Source of the DNA: DASUNQ01 sp035536455
GTDB taxonomy: Bacteria > Acidobacteriota > Thermoanaerobaculia > Multivoradales > UBA5704
Length of the DNA stretch: 64,000 nucleotides
Assembly (NCBI GenBank): GCA_035536455.1
Contig: DATLOC010000010.1
Span: forward strand, 62,001 to 126,000
Direction: 5' to 3'
The notes under the pieces were generated by a model that was not told the origin of the DNA, made no database searches, and saw only the letters and a list, made by a program, of their open reading frames with translations. Position numbers and translations under genes: made by a program. Each line of letters begins with the position of its first letter. Within the stretch, counting starts at the first letter, position 1. Positions 27,784 through 34,835 of the stretch are shown here, one piece after another.

Positions 27784-27821
27784 ACGCCTCGCGGCCGCGC
27801 GACCGGCTGCCTGAATGAAGC

Positions 27822-28223
27822 ATGGCGACCCACGCCGGCCTCTACGCCAAGGGGTTCGCGGCCTGGCTCGGCTTCGGCGCCGTCGTCGTAGCGCTCGGTG
27901 CGGTGCGCGAGGCGCTGCTGCGGCCGCGCCTCGGCCCGCTCCGCGCCGAGCAGCTCGAGACGATCGTCGCCTCCGGCGTCGTTCTCGCGCTCATCGTCTG
28001 GTTCGTGCGCGCCACGCGCCCCACGCGCCGGCAGGCGTTCGTCCTCGGCGTCGCCTGGGTCGTCCTGACTCTGCTCTTCGAGTTCGGCGTCTTCCACCTC
28101 GCCCTCGGCATGCCGATGGACGAGCTCCTCGCCGCCTTCGACCTGCCGCACGGGCGACTCTGGCCGGTGTTCCTGCTGACGCTGTTGGTGGGGCCGTGGC
28201 TGGCGGCGAGGCGCGGGTCGTAA
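27822..28223 (+). CDS. small four-helix membrane protein, unknown function
   Basis: 133 residues with four hydrophobic segments: about 10-27 (AAWLGFGAVVVALGAV), 48-62 (IVASGVVLALIVWFV), 73-96 (FVLGVAWVVLTLLFEFGVFHLAL) and 115-127 (VFLLTLLVGPWLA). I do not recognise a named family. It follows dodecin by 38 nt on the same strand and abuts the IS element. Confidence 0.7.
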   Translation: MATHAGLYAKGFAAWLGFGAVVVALGAVREALLRPRLGPLRAEQLETIVASGVVLALIVWFVRATRPTRRQAFVLGVAWVVLTLLFEFGVFHLALGMPMDELLAAFDLPHGRLWPVFLLTLLVGPWLAARRGS

Positions 28224-28333
28224 CCTGCAGGTTGCATTCGGTGGTGGACACATGGGTTCGCCGACTGCCGGCTCGGTGGTGTGCCCTACAAGCGGGCCGC
28301 TTACCTCTGGATTACGAGGCGCAATGATGGGAT

Positions 28334-28402
28334 GGACTCCTCCTGCGACTCAGACGGCATCGACGTGCCAGAGTCGCCGGCGGCAACCGAAAGGAGGAGT
28401 CC
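28334..28402 (+). promoter_or_regulatory. long hairpin hiding the transposase ribosome site
   Basis: GGACTCCTCCT (28334-28344) pairs perfectly with AGGAGGAGTCC (28392-28402), which contains the AGGAGG ribosome site 3 nt before the ATG. An inner stem GCGACTC / GAGTCGC extends the fold. It could repress translation when transcription reads in from outside, or form part of a structured IS RNA. Confidence 0.55.
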
Positions 28403-28405
28403 GCC

Positions 28406-29437
28406 ATGCAGTCTACGACCATCGCTGTCGACCTCGCAAAGAACGTTTTTCCAGGTGGCGGTCTCCCGCCACCCCGGCAAGGTCGCCGAGACGCACCGAC
28501 TCACGCGCGGCGAGCTCGTACGCTTCTTCGCCGAGCGCCAGCCGGCGGTTGTCCTGCTCGAGGCCTGTGGCACCGCCCATTTCTGGGCGCGACAGCTCCA
28601 GCAGCTCGGCCACCGCGTCCTGCTCCTGCCGCCTGCCCATGTCCGCCGCTACGTAACCCGGAACAAGACCGACCAAGCCGACGCGAAGGCGCTGCTCGAA
28701 GCCCACCGCAACGAGGAGATCCGCCCCGTTCCGGTCAAGTCGGTCGCCCAGCAGACCCTCGCGGCTCTCCATCGCCTGCGTTCGGCCTGGATCGCCGATC
28801 GCACCGCGCGCATCAACCTCGTCCGCGGCGTGCTCCGCGAGCTGGGGCACCCGATCCCCGTCGGCGCTCGCCACGTCGTCCCACAGGCCTGGGCTCTTCT
28901 CGAATCTGCCGCAGCGAGCTGCCGGATCCGCTCCGGCTCGCCCTGGCGGAGGCCTGCCTCGAGATCCGCGACTTTGAAGCCCGTCTCCAAGCGATCGAAA
29001 AACAGCTCGAGGCTCTCGCCAAGCAGACGCCCGTCGTCGAGCGCTTGCGCTCCATCCCGGGCGTCGGGCTTCTGACCGCCACCGCCTTGGTCGCCTTCGT
29101 CGGAGAGGTCGGCCGCTTCACCACCTGCCGCCACTTCGCCAGCTATCTCGGCCTCACTCCCCGCGAGCGCTCCAGCGGGCAGACGCGACAACTCGGCCGC
29201 ATCAGCAAACGCGGCGACGCCTACCTGCGCACTCTCCTCATCCACGGCGCCCGCGCCGTCCTCTGGGCCGCCAAACGTCTGCAGAAACCTGATCGCCTGC
29301 GCGCCTGGGCACTCGCGGTCGAACGGCTCCGCGGCCACAACCGAGCCGCCGTGGCGCTGGCCAACAAGATGGCCCGCATCGCCTGGGCCGTCTGGAGGAG
29401 CGACACGGCCTACCAAGCGCGGCCGCTGGCCGCGTGA
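28406..29437 (+). pseudogene. IS110-family (IS1111-like) transposase with two compensating frameshifts
   Basis: The N-terminus IAVDLAKNV begins the DEDD RuvC-like domain. Homology moves to the +1 frame at a T-run near 28446-28452 (FQVAVSRHPGKVAETHRL...LLEACGTAHFWARQL...NKTDQADAKALLEA). It returns to the first frame near 28905-28925 (SELPDPLRLALAEACLEIRDF). It ends with the Tnp domain RSIPGVGLLTATALVAFVGEVGRF and GQTRQLGRISKRGDAYLRTLL, which holds the family's catalytic Ser. The acidic residues D, E, D, D are all present across frames. As written no single frame encodes the full enzyme, so it is inactive, mis-sequenced or recoded. Confidence 0.8.
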
Positions 29438-29713
29438 AATCGGCCGGGTAGGAGAGAGAAACGCTTCCTCCCGCAAGCTGCTGTGAGATCGAACGGATGG
29501 CACGATCGGTAAGACCGGCGTTTGGAATAAGCCGATAACCCCGGTGGCCCGCTCAAGGCCGCTGTCAACGATTGGCTCCCGACGCGCGACTTCCATCATG
29601 GCCCGGAGCTCCGAATGCTCCACTCAGAGGCCGGAGATACGAGTGCAGTCTTTCACGATCGCCCACCCGCCCTCCCCGCGCGCAGCTTGACGGAGGAGTC
29701 CAGATACGAGGGG

Positions 29714-30565
29714 TTAGGCGACGGGCCCTCGGAAGGTCCATAGGCCTGACTCAAGAAATGCCCTTATGCCGTCAGCGCTCACAATAGCAATGCGTCGCAG
29801 AGCCTCCGCGTAAAACGCATCCGTTAGTTCGGAGCGGACTGAGGCGTGCAGGATTGAATGGGTAATTCCTGGTGATTGGGGATAGTCGAACCAGAGCCAT
29901 TCCGACTTGTCGAGCTTGACATTCTCCGCAGTCAAACGGCCTGTCGAGATTTCAGCCGTTCCTAGGTCAACGGAGGATGACCAGAGAGAAGCCGTTGTGA
30001 ACACAGCGGGGACGAAAGCAGCCGCCTTTCCCCTTGGAAGCAGGTCCTCGCGATCGCGGAGAAACTCCATTAGGCCATTGAGGCCGCGGCACACCTGAGT
30101 CGCGGCGTCCTCGATCTCGCCACGACCAGATCCACCGGTGTCACCCAGGTCGCCTGTGCGTACCTCCAAGCCAACCTGATAGGCGTTCTGGGTTGGAAGG
30201 AGCCCTTGTCTGGTGGCTAAGACGTGACCCTCGGAAGTCCGCCGCACGACTGAAGCCGAGGACGTGCCGCTGTAGTAGTCTTTCTGGGGCCAATCGGCCT
30301 GCGCGAAGCACCAGTTGGCGACCGCTGGATTGGCCCGCTTACATTCACAAACGAGGAAGATGTTCGGCAAGTTGTTGTGCAGAACGAAGTCGATGCGGGT
30401 GTCACGGCCCTTTGCTTCAACGCCGAACTCAGCGACGACGGGATACCACGGAGAGCCTTGCTTGCGGAGTTCCTGCACGTGCCGCAGGACGGCATATTGG
30501 AAGCCATAACCATGACGGTCGAGAGCCTTTCTGAACCCTGCTTCGACTAGCGCCCCCTCGTCCAC
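29714..30565 (-). CDS. PD-(D/E)XK-like nuclease-domain protein, unknown role
   Basis: 283 residues from a GTG at 30565 that has GGGGGGA 6 nt upstream; an earlier GTG (30652) has no ribosome site. The segment GRDTRIDFVLHNNLPNIFLVCECKRANPAV has the D-(x)n-E-x-K pattern with flanking beta-strands of PD-(D/E)XK nucleases (Asp in RIDF, Glu-Cys-Lys in CECK). The rest is unrecognised. GC is lower than the chromosome average here. It sits beside an IS element and a membrane-anchored gene, as accessory or defence genes often do. Confidence 0.5.
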   Translation of the reverse strand: MDEGALVEAGFRKALDRHGYGFQYAVLRHVQELRKQGSPWYPVVAEFGVEAKGRDTRIDFVLHNNLPNIFLVCECKRANPAVANWCFAQADWPQKDYYSGTSSASVVRRTSEGHVLATRQGLLPTQNAYQVGLEVRTGDLGDTGGSGRGEIEDAATQVCRGLNGLMEFLRDREDLLPRGKAAAFVPAVFTTASLWSSSVDLGTAEISTGRLTAENVKLDKSEWLWFDYPQSPGITHSILHASVRSELTDAFYAEALRRIAIVSADGIRAFLESGLWTFRGPVA

Positions 30566-30684
30566 AGGTGATCCCCCCTGCAGCCTAAAGCGTATGAGCT
30601 GAGCAACGGCCCCCGCGCGAATGCGGGAGTGACGACCGCTGCAACGCTGCACTAGCTCATCTCAGTGGCCCAGCGATATGGAGT

Positions 30685-31164
30685 TCAACGGCGAGCCGAG
30701 CGAGACCTCTGCAACGATGCGCTCGCCGGCAGCTGCCCCTGCGCTTGAGCAAGCGCTACCCATTCGGCAACGACGAGTGCCTGGCCGAGATCGCGGGTCC
30801 TTGTGTGAGCCCGGATGAATTCTCCCTCCTGCACGTGTCCGGCCTTGAGGGATCCGAGGATGGTACTGATGGCGGCAATCAGGGTAGCGTGAGCTGATAG
30901 TTGGGGGTCGAGAAGGAGCTCCAATTCGTACCGTAGCTGGTCGATGTGAAGGTACTCCACGTCGTCGCGATCCTCGAAGCCCGCGGTGAAGTAGTGCAAT
31001 GTCTTTCCCAGGAACTCGGCTAGTTTCTGCCGGACCTCTGCTGCCCAAGCGGTGCGCCGATCGCTTTCGAGCTTGAGGCAAGTGGTCCGCCAGGTGACGA
31101 ACGGCCCCACGAAGACGGCGAGCAGAGCGACGGTCAATGAGAGGACTGTAATGAGGTCTTTCAC
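30685..31164 (-). CDS. small membrane-anchored protein, unknown function
   Basis: 159 residues. One N-terminal membrane helix (ITVLSLTVALLAVFVGPFVTW) is followed by a soluble helical region (AWAAEVRQKLAEFLGKTLHYF, DQLRYELELLLDPQLSAHATLIAAIST). I do not recognise a named family. It is upstream of and on the same strand as the nuclease-like gene, and shares its lower GC, so the two may be one transferred module. Confidence 0.6.
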   Translation of the reverse strand: MKDLITVLSLTVALLAVFVGPFVTWRTTCLKLESDRRTAWAAEVRQKLAEFLGKTLHYFTAGFEDRDDVEYLHIDQLRYELELLLDPQLSAHATLIAAISTILGSLKAGHVQEGEFIRAHTRTRDLGQALVVAEWVALAQAQGQLPASASLQRSRSARR

Positions 31165-31289
31165 GTACGATACCTTGAACTTGTAGGATCTCCTGCCCGA
31201 AGCATAGAGAGGACGTTACCACTGCCGCCTAAGGGCAAGCCTACGAGGGTCGAGGTGCGGGCGGGGCGGCTGGTCGTCCGGACTGTCTA

Positions 31290-31323
31290 GAAAAAGAGGA
31301 CGGGGGGCGTCGCCGCCCCCCGT
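31290..31323 (-). terminator. strong rho-independent terminator
   Basis: Minus strand ACGGGGGGCG, loop GCGA (GNRA type), CGCCCCCCGT: a perfect 10-bp stem followed by CCTCTTTTT. It ends the transcript of the coiled-coil gene at 31339-31722. Confidence 0.85.
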
Positions 31324-31338
31324 GGTGCGCTTGTCGGC

Positions 31339-31722
31339 TTACTCGGTGGTCTCCGCCGTCCGTGCCGGGGTCGGTGCCGGAGCCGGGGTCTCGGGCTTCT
31401 TCGTGCGGCGGACGCCGCGCGGCCGGAGGCCGAACTCGTGGAGCACCTTGTTCTTGGTGCCGAACTGCCCGCGCAGGGCCGCGTCGGCCTGGCTACGCAG
31501 CTCGACGCCGCGAGCCTCGGCTCGCCGGCGCTTCTCGTTGGTCTCCCGCAGGCGCGCGGTGTAGATCTCCTGCTGGTTCTCGAGGCCGCGGGTCTCGGCG
31601 AGCCAGGCTTCGAGGTCGGTCTGCAGGGGCTCGAGCAGGGGGATCTCGGGCAGGCGCGCCTTCAGGTTGGTGCTCAGGACGTCCATCGCGGCGATGAGCT
31701 CGATCAGGTTGCGGTCCGGCAT
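31339..31722 (-). CDS. hypothetical coiled-coil protein with Pro/Ala/Thr tail
   Basis: 127 residues from the ATG at 31722, with GGAGAG 4 nt upstream. A helical N-terminal part (NLIELIAAMDVLSTNLKARL) leads to a likely coiled coil rich in Glu/Arg (LENQQEIYTARLRETNEKRRRAEARG), then a basic segment and an Ala-Pro-Thr tail ending TARTAETTE. I do not recognise the family. The frame could extend upstream into the tandem repeats, but the ribosome site favours this start. A strong terminator follows. Confidence 0.65.
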   Translation of the reverse strand: MPDRNLIELIAAMDVLSTNLKARLPEIPLLEPLQTDLEAWLAETRGLENQQEIYTARLRETNEKRRRAEARGVELRSQADAALRGQFGTKNKVLHEFGLRPRGVRRTKKPETPAPAPTPARTAETTE

Positions 31723-31803
31723 GGGGCTCTCCTTCATTCCAGTCGACTGGAGAAGCGCCGGGCGGAGGATTCCGCCGGCGGGGGTGAGACGGAGGGGGCG
31801 GCG

Positions 31804-32100
31804 GGGGGAAGCTTCGCTTCCCGGAGGGGAAGCTTCCCCACCCGAAAGGGAGGCTTCACTTTTCAAAAGGGGAGCTTCGCCATCCAAAGGGGAAGCTTGA
31901 CCTTTGAGGAAGCTTCGCCATCGGAAAGCGAAGCTCCGCTCTTCAAGAGGGAAGCTTCCCTACCCGAAAGGGAAGCTTCGCCTTTCAAAGGTGAAGCTTC
32001 GCTCTCGGAAGGGAAGGCTTCGCTTTTCAAAAGGGAAGCTTCGCCATCCAAAGGGGAAGCTTCGCTTTTCAAAAGGGAGGCTTCTCCTGAGGCGGGGAGG
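31804..32100. repeat. 21-bp tandem repeat array (about 14 units) with palindromic AAGCTT core
   Basis: Units near consensus GGGAAGCTTCGC(C/T)TTTCAAAA repeat with a strict 21-bp step: cores at 31809, 31830, 31851, 31872 and 31893, one 17-bp step to 31910, then 31931, 31952, 31973, 31994, 32015, 32036, 32057 and 32078. The core GAAGCTTC is self-complementary, as are several CTTTTCAAAAG-like joints. It occupies the gap between two divergent genes (starts 31722 and 32226). The 21-bp step makes some frames read as heptads (SEASLLK), but the 17-bp unit breaks them. Besides this array, the 31723-32225 gap holds no gene I can support. Confidence 0.85.
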
Positions 32101-32225
32101 GAAGCCCGGTTCCGTGTTGTCAGAGCACGCATAGCGGGTATCTTACCTGCCTATCGTGGCCTGTCAACCCACTCAGGCGGGCAGAGCGGGAATAGCTACC
32201 CGGACCCGTGGTGTACACTCCCAGC

Positions 32226-32639
32226 ATGGACCCGAGCGGGGCGGCGCAGCCCGAAGGCCAGCAGCTCGCCCAGGCGCTCCGGCGGAAGATCCGCGAGGCG
32301 GGGTTGAGCTACGGCGAGGTCGAGCGCCGGCTGGGCATGGGGAAAGACACCCTGCGCCACATCCTGAGCGGCAGGGTCGAGCTCAAGGTCAAACACCTCT
32401 ACGGAGTCCTGGGCGCCCTGGGGATCGAGCCCGCCCAGTTCTTCGCCGAGCACTACGGCCTGCTGACGCCGCTCCAGGCCGCCAATCAGAACCACCACCC
32501 GCACGTGCCGAGCCTGTCCCTCATCCAGAGCGCGGCGATCTGGTTCATCGCCCGGAGGCTCAAGGAGAAGGGAATCCTGGCCGAGGACGAGATGGAGGCG
32601 TTCGTCACGGAGCACGAGCGGAAGGCGTCGGCGCCCTAG
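32226..32639 (+). CDS. small helix-turn-helix (XRE-like) regulator
   Basis: 137 residues. The N-terminal HTH LAQALRRKIREAGLSYGEVERRLGMGKDTLRHILSGRVELKVKHLYGVLGALG (about 12-65) is a typical XRE/lambda-repressor-type fold. The C-terminal part is helical (SLIQSAAIWFIARRLKEKGILAEDEMEAF) and may dimerise. There is no ribosome site; TACACT ends 6 nt before the ATG, suggesting a leaderless transcript. It stands next to the palindromic tandem repeats, a natural candidate target. Confidence 0.75.
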   Translation: MDPSGAAQPEGQQLAQALRRKIREAGLSYGEVERRLGMGKDTLRHILSGRVELKVKHLYGVLGALGIEPAQFFAEHYGLLTPLQAANQNHHPHVPSLSLIQSAAIWFIARRLKEKGILAEDEMEAFVTEHERKASAP

Positions 32640-32688
32640 CTTCCGGGGCGGGTTGGCCACCTCCGCTCGGAATGCTATGGTGGCATAT

Positions 32689-33414
32689 ATGAAGACCTCG
32701 ATCGTCCGTTTCTTCGTCCTGGTGTTCCTCTTCCTGGCGGCGTCCACGGGCGCCGCGGCGACCGAAATCACCTTCTCCCCTGCCCCGCCGGTGACCGGGC
32801 AGTCGTTCACCATCACCTTCCACGGCGTCGCCATGGCCTGCGAGGACGTCGGGACGCTGGCGGTTCAGAGCATCGCCTTCGACACGATCAGCCTCGTGGT
32901 GACCGATCCCGGCTGCCCCGTCATCCCGATCGGTCCGGTGGAGTACACCGCCAGCGTCAACGTGGGGCCGCTCGCCGCCGGCACCTACGCGGTGCAGGTG
33001 CGCGCGGAAGGTACGTCCGTGCTGCTCGACTTCCAGCTCTTCGAGGTGAAGCCGGCCCCGGCCTGCGACGCCACCGACACCGCCCTCTGCCTCGACGGCC
33101 GGTTCGAGGTGACCGCCGAGTGGACCGACTTCGACGGCAACGACGGCGTCGCGCACACGATGCCGGACGACTTCGACGGGCTGGGCGACTGGGGGACCCT
33201 CTGGTTCTTCGGGCAGGACAACCCCGAAATGCTGGTCAAGATCCTGGACGCCTGCGCGGTGAACGGCCACTACTGGGTCTTCCTCTCCCCGGCCTCGACG
33301 GTGCGCTACGAGATCACCGTGCGCGACGTCCGCACCGGGGCGGTGAAGACCTACTCGAAGCCCCTCCACGTGGTGCCGGAGCTCTTCGCCGACACCAGCG
33401 CCTTCGACTGCTAG
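32689..33414 (+). CDS. secreted protein with an acidobacterial-type C-terminal domain
   Basis: 241 residues from the ATG at 32689. The signal peptide is KTSIVRFFVLVFLFLAASTGAAA. The first half is a predicted beta-sandwich. The second half (LCLDGRFEVTAEWTDFDG, then GTLWFFGQDNPEMLVKILDACAVNGHYWVF and YEITVRDVRTGAVKTYSKPL) matches a secreted domain I know mainly from Acidobacteriota proteins, with no assigned function. Cysteine pairs (DACAVNG, SAFDC at the end) suggest disulfides. Its TAG stop forms CTAG with the convergent uspA stop. Confidence 0.75.
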   Translation: MKTSIVRFFVLVFLFLAASTGAAATEITFSPAPPVTGQSFTITFHGVAMACEDVGTLAVQSIAFDTISLVVTDPGCPVIPIGPVEYTASVNVGPLAAGTYAVQVRAEGTSVLLDFQLFEVKPAPACDATDTALCLDGRFEVTAEWTDFDGNDGVAHTMPDDFDGLGDWGTLWFFGQDNPEMLVKILDACAVNGHYWVFLSPASTVRYEITVRDVRTGAVKTYSKPLHVVPELFADTSAFDC

Positions 33415-34340
33415 CCGGCGTCGTGGTGCCGGACCACCTGCCGCGCCGCGGCCGGCGGGACGACGAGGACGCTGCAGCGCGCCTGGCGGACGACGGTGGC
33501 GGCGACGCTGCCGACCAGGAAGCGGTCGAAGCCGCTGCGGCCGTGGGTGCCGAGGACGGCGAGGTCCACGCCGCGGCCGAGGGCGCGCAGGATCTCGTTG
33601 CGCGGGTCGCCGGAGCGGGGGATGGCGCGGAGCTCGAGCGGCGTCCCCGCCTGCTCGCGCTCGACGAACGCCGCGAGCTCCGCGGCGGAGCGCCGCTCGG
33701 CCTCCTCCTCGGTGAGCTGGGGCTCCGCCTGGCGCTCGGCCACGAACTTCATGAACGTGTGGACTTGGAGGACGTCCACCCGCACCGGCGCGCCGCCGGC
33801 CACCTGCGCCAGGAGCGCCAGGCCGGTGTGGAAGGCTTCGGTCGAGAGCGGCGAGAGGTCGACCGCCGCCACGACCTTGGCCGGCGGCACGCGCAGGGCG
33901 GGGCGCACGACCAGGACCGGGCAGGGGGCGGTGCGCACCACCCGGTCGGCGGTCGAGCCGAGCCGGTCGCGGAAGGCCTTGCCGGGAACCTTGGCGCCTA
34001 CCACGATCAGGTCGGCGTCGCCGTCGCGCGCCGCCTGGACGAGCCCCCGCGCCGGCGGTCCTTCCAGCACCTCGTAGCGGACCGCGACCGCTGGCGCGCC
34101 GGCCTCCTCGGCCTGGCGGCGGAGGGCCTCGCGATGGTGCGCCAGGGCCTCCTCGCGCAGGTCGGCGGGGTCCACGGGCTCCTCGCCGAGAAAGTGCGGC
34201 TGCGGCCCCAGGGCGTGGACCAGGTCCACCTCGGCGCCGGCGGCGCGGGCCAGGGCGAGGACGACGCGGACGACCTCGTCGCTCCCCTCCTCCAGCGAGC
34301 TGCCGACGACGAGGCGCTTCAGAGGGGCCTCGGCGCTCAT
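33411..34340 (-). CDS. tandem UspA universal stress protein
   Basis: 309 residues, two Usp domains. The first ends with IVVGAKVPGKAFRDRLGSTADRVVRTAPCPVLVV. The second ends with VLGTHGRSGFDRFLVGSVAATVV, carrying the ATP-binding pattern G-x2-G-x9-G-S. It is probably a cytoplasmic nucleotide-binding stress regulator. The ATG overlaps the stop of the upstream gene as ATGA (34337-34340), so the two are coupled. Confidence 0.92.
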   Translation of the reverse strand: MSAEAPLKRLVVGSSLEEGSDEVVRVVLALARAAGAEVDLVHALGPQPHFLGEEPVDPADLREEALAHHREALRRQAEEAGAPAVAVRYEVLEGPPARGLVQAARDGDADLIVVGAKVPGKAFRDRLGSTADRVVRTAPCPVLVVRPALRVPPAKVVAAVDLSPLSTEAFHTGLALLAQVAGGAPVRVDVLQVHTFMKFVAERQAEPQLTEEEAERRSAAELAAFVEREQAGTPLELRAIPRSGDPRNEILRALGRGVDLAVLGTHGRSGFDRFLVGSVAATVVRQARCSVLVVPPAAARQVVRHHDAG

Positions 34341-34798
34341 CCGGGCCGCCCCGCCGGCGGCTTGCCGGCGCCCACGGCTTCCAGCGCCTCCGCCAGGGCG
34401 AGCGCCTGCTCGCGCGAGATCGGCCCCTGGCTCCCCACCGTGTCCATCAGCCGGCGCTGCAGCGTCTGCATCGCCACCGGGTCCATCCGCCCCTCCTCCA
34501 CCGCCTCGCTGGCGGCGGCGAAGGCGGCGTGCAGGCGGGCGCGGTCCGCGTCGGTGACGTCGGGGGCGTAGCGGGCCTCGATCTGCGTCTCGGTGTACCC
34601 GAGGAGCCAGCCGAAGAGCTTCGGCCCCTGGGTGACCATGACGATGAGGCCGATCCCGAGGACGATCAGGAGCCCCAGGCAGCCGACCAGCGCCACCTTG
34701 GCGCAGCCCGAGCCCGCCGGGTTGCGCGGCGCGCCGGGCTCGAAGGGTGCGGGCGGGAGCTGCGAGTCGTCGGGGGCGGGGCCGTCCGGCTCGGTCAT
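34337..34798 (-). CDS. single-pass membrane protein, unknown function
   Basis: 153 residues from the ATG at 34798. A Pro/Asp-rich N-terminus precedes one membrane helix (KVALVGCLGLLIVLGIGLIVMVTQ), then a helical domain (ADRARLHAAFAAASEAVEEGRMDPVAMQTLQRRL). It is unrecognised. It is first in a two-gene unit with uspA and divergent from the PBP gene. Confidence 0.7.
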   Translation of the reverse strand: MTEPDGPAPDDSQLPPAPFEPGAPRNPAGSGCAKVALVGCLGLLIVLGIGLIVMVTQGPKLFGWLLGYTETQIEARYAPDVTDADRARLHAAFAAASEAVEEGRMDPVAMQTLQRRLMDTVGSQGPISREQALALAEALEAVGAGKPPAGRPG

Positions 34799-34835
34799 CG
34801 CCGCTCTTTGTACCACGACTCCCTATAATCGCCGC

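Larger units (their letters stand above)
28270..29570 (+). mobile_element. IS110/IS1111-type insertion element (approximate limits)
   Basis: The element is a transposase gene plus flanking noncoding ends, about 1.3 kb, right for this family. There are no long terminal inverted repeats, as expected for IS110 relatives. A short subterminal pair is visible: AGCGGGCC (28291-28298) and GGCCCGCT (29546-29553). The noncoding ends (before 28406 and after 29437) are where such elements encode their guide (bridge) RNA. Exact ends cannot be fixed from one copy. Confidence 0.6.

Noticed and set aside
28224..28405. Upstream plus-strand frame (from 28281) as an alternative transposase N-terminus
   Set aside because: Its first 40 residues are not family-like; homology in that frame begins only after the T-run at about 28446.
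31804..32100. CRISPR array
   Set aside because: Repeats are directly abutting with no unique spacers, and no cas genes are seen.
31438..32307. Open frames across the 21-bp tandem repeats giving SEASLLK/KREASLF heptads as a coiled-coil gene
   Set aside because: The 17-bp unit changes frame, all frames are open because of the repeat itself, and ribosome sites and starts lie outside the array.
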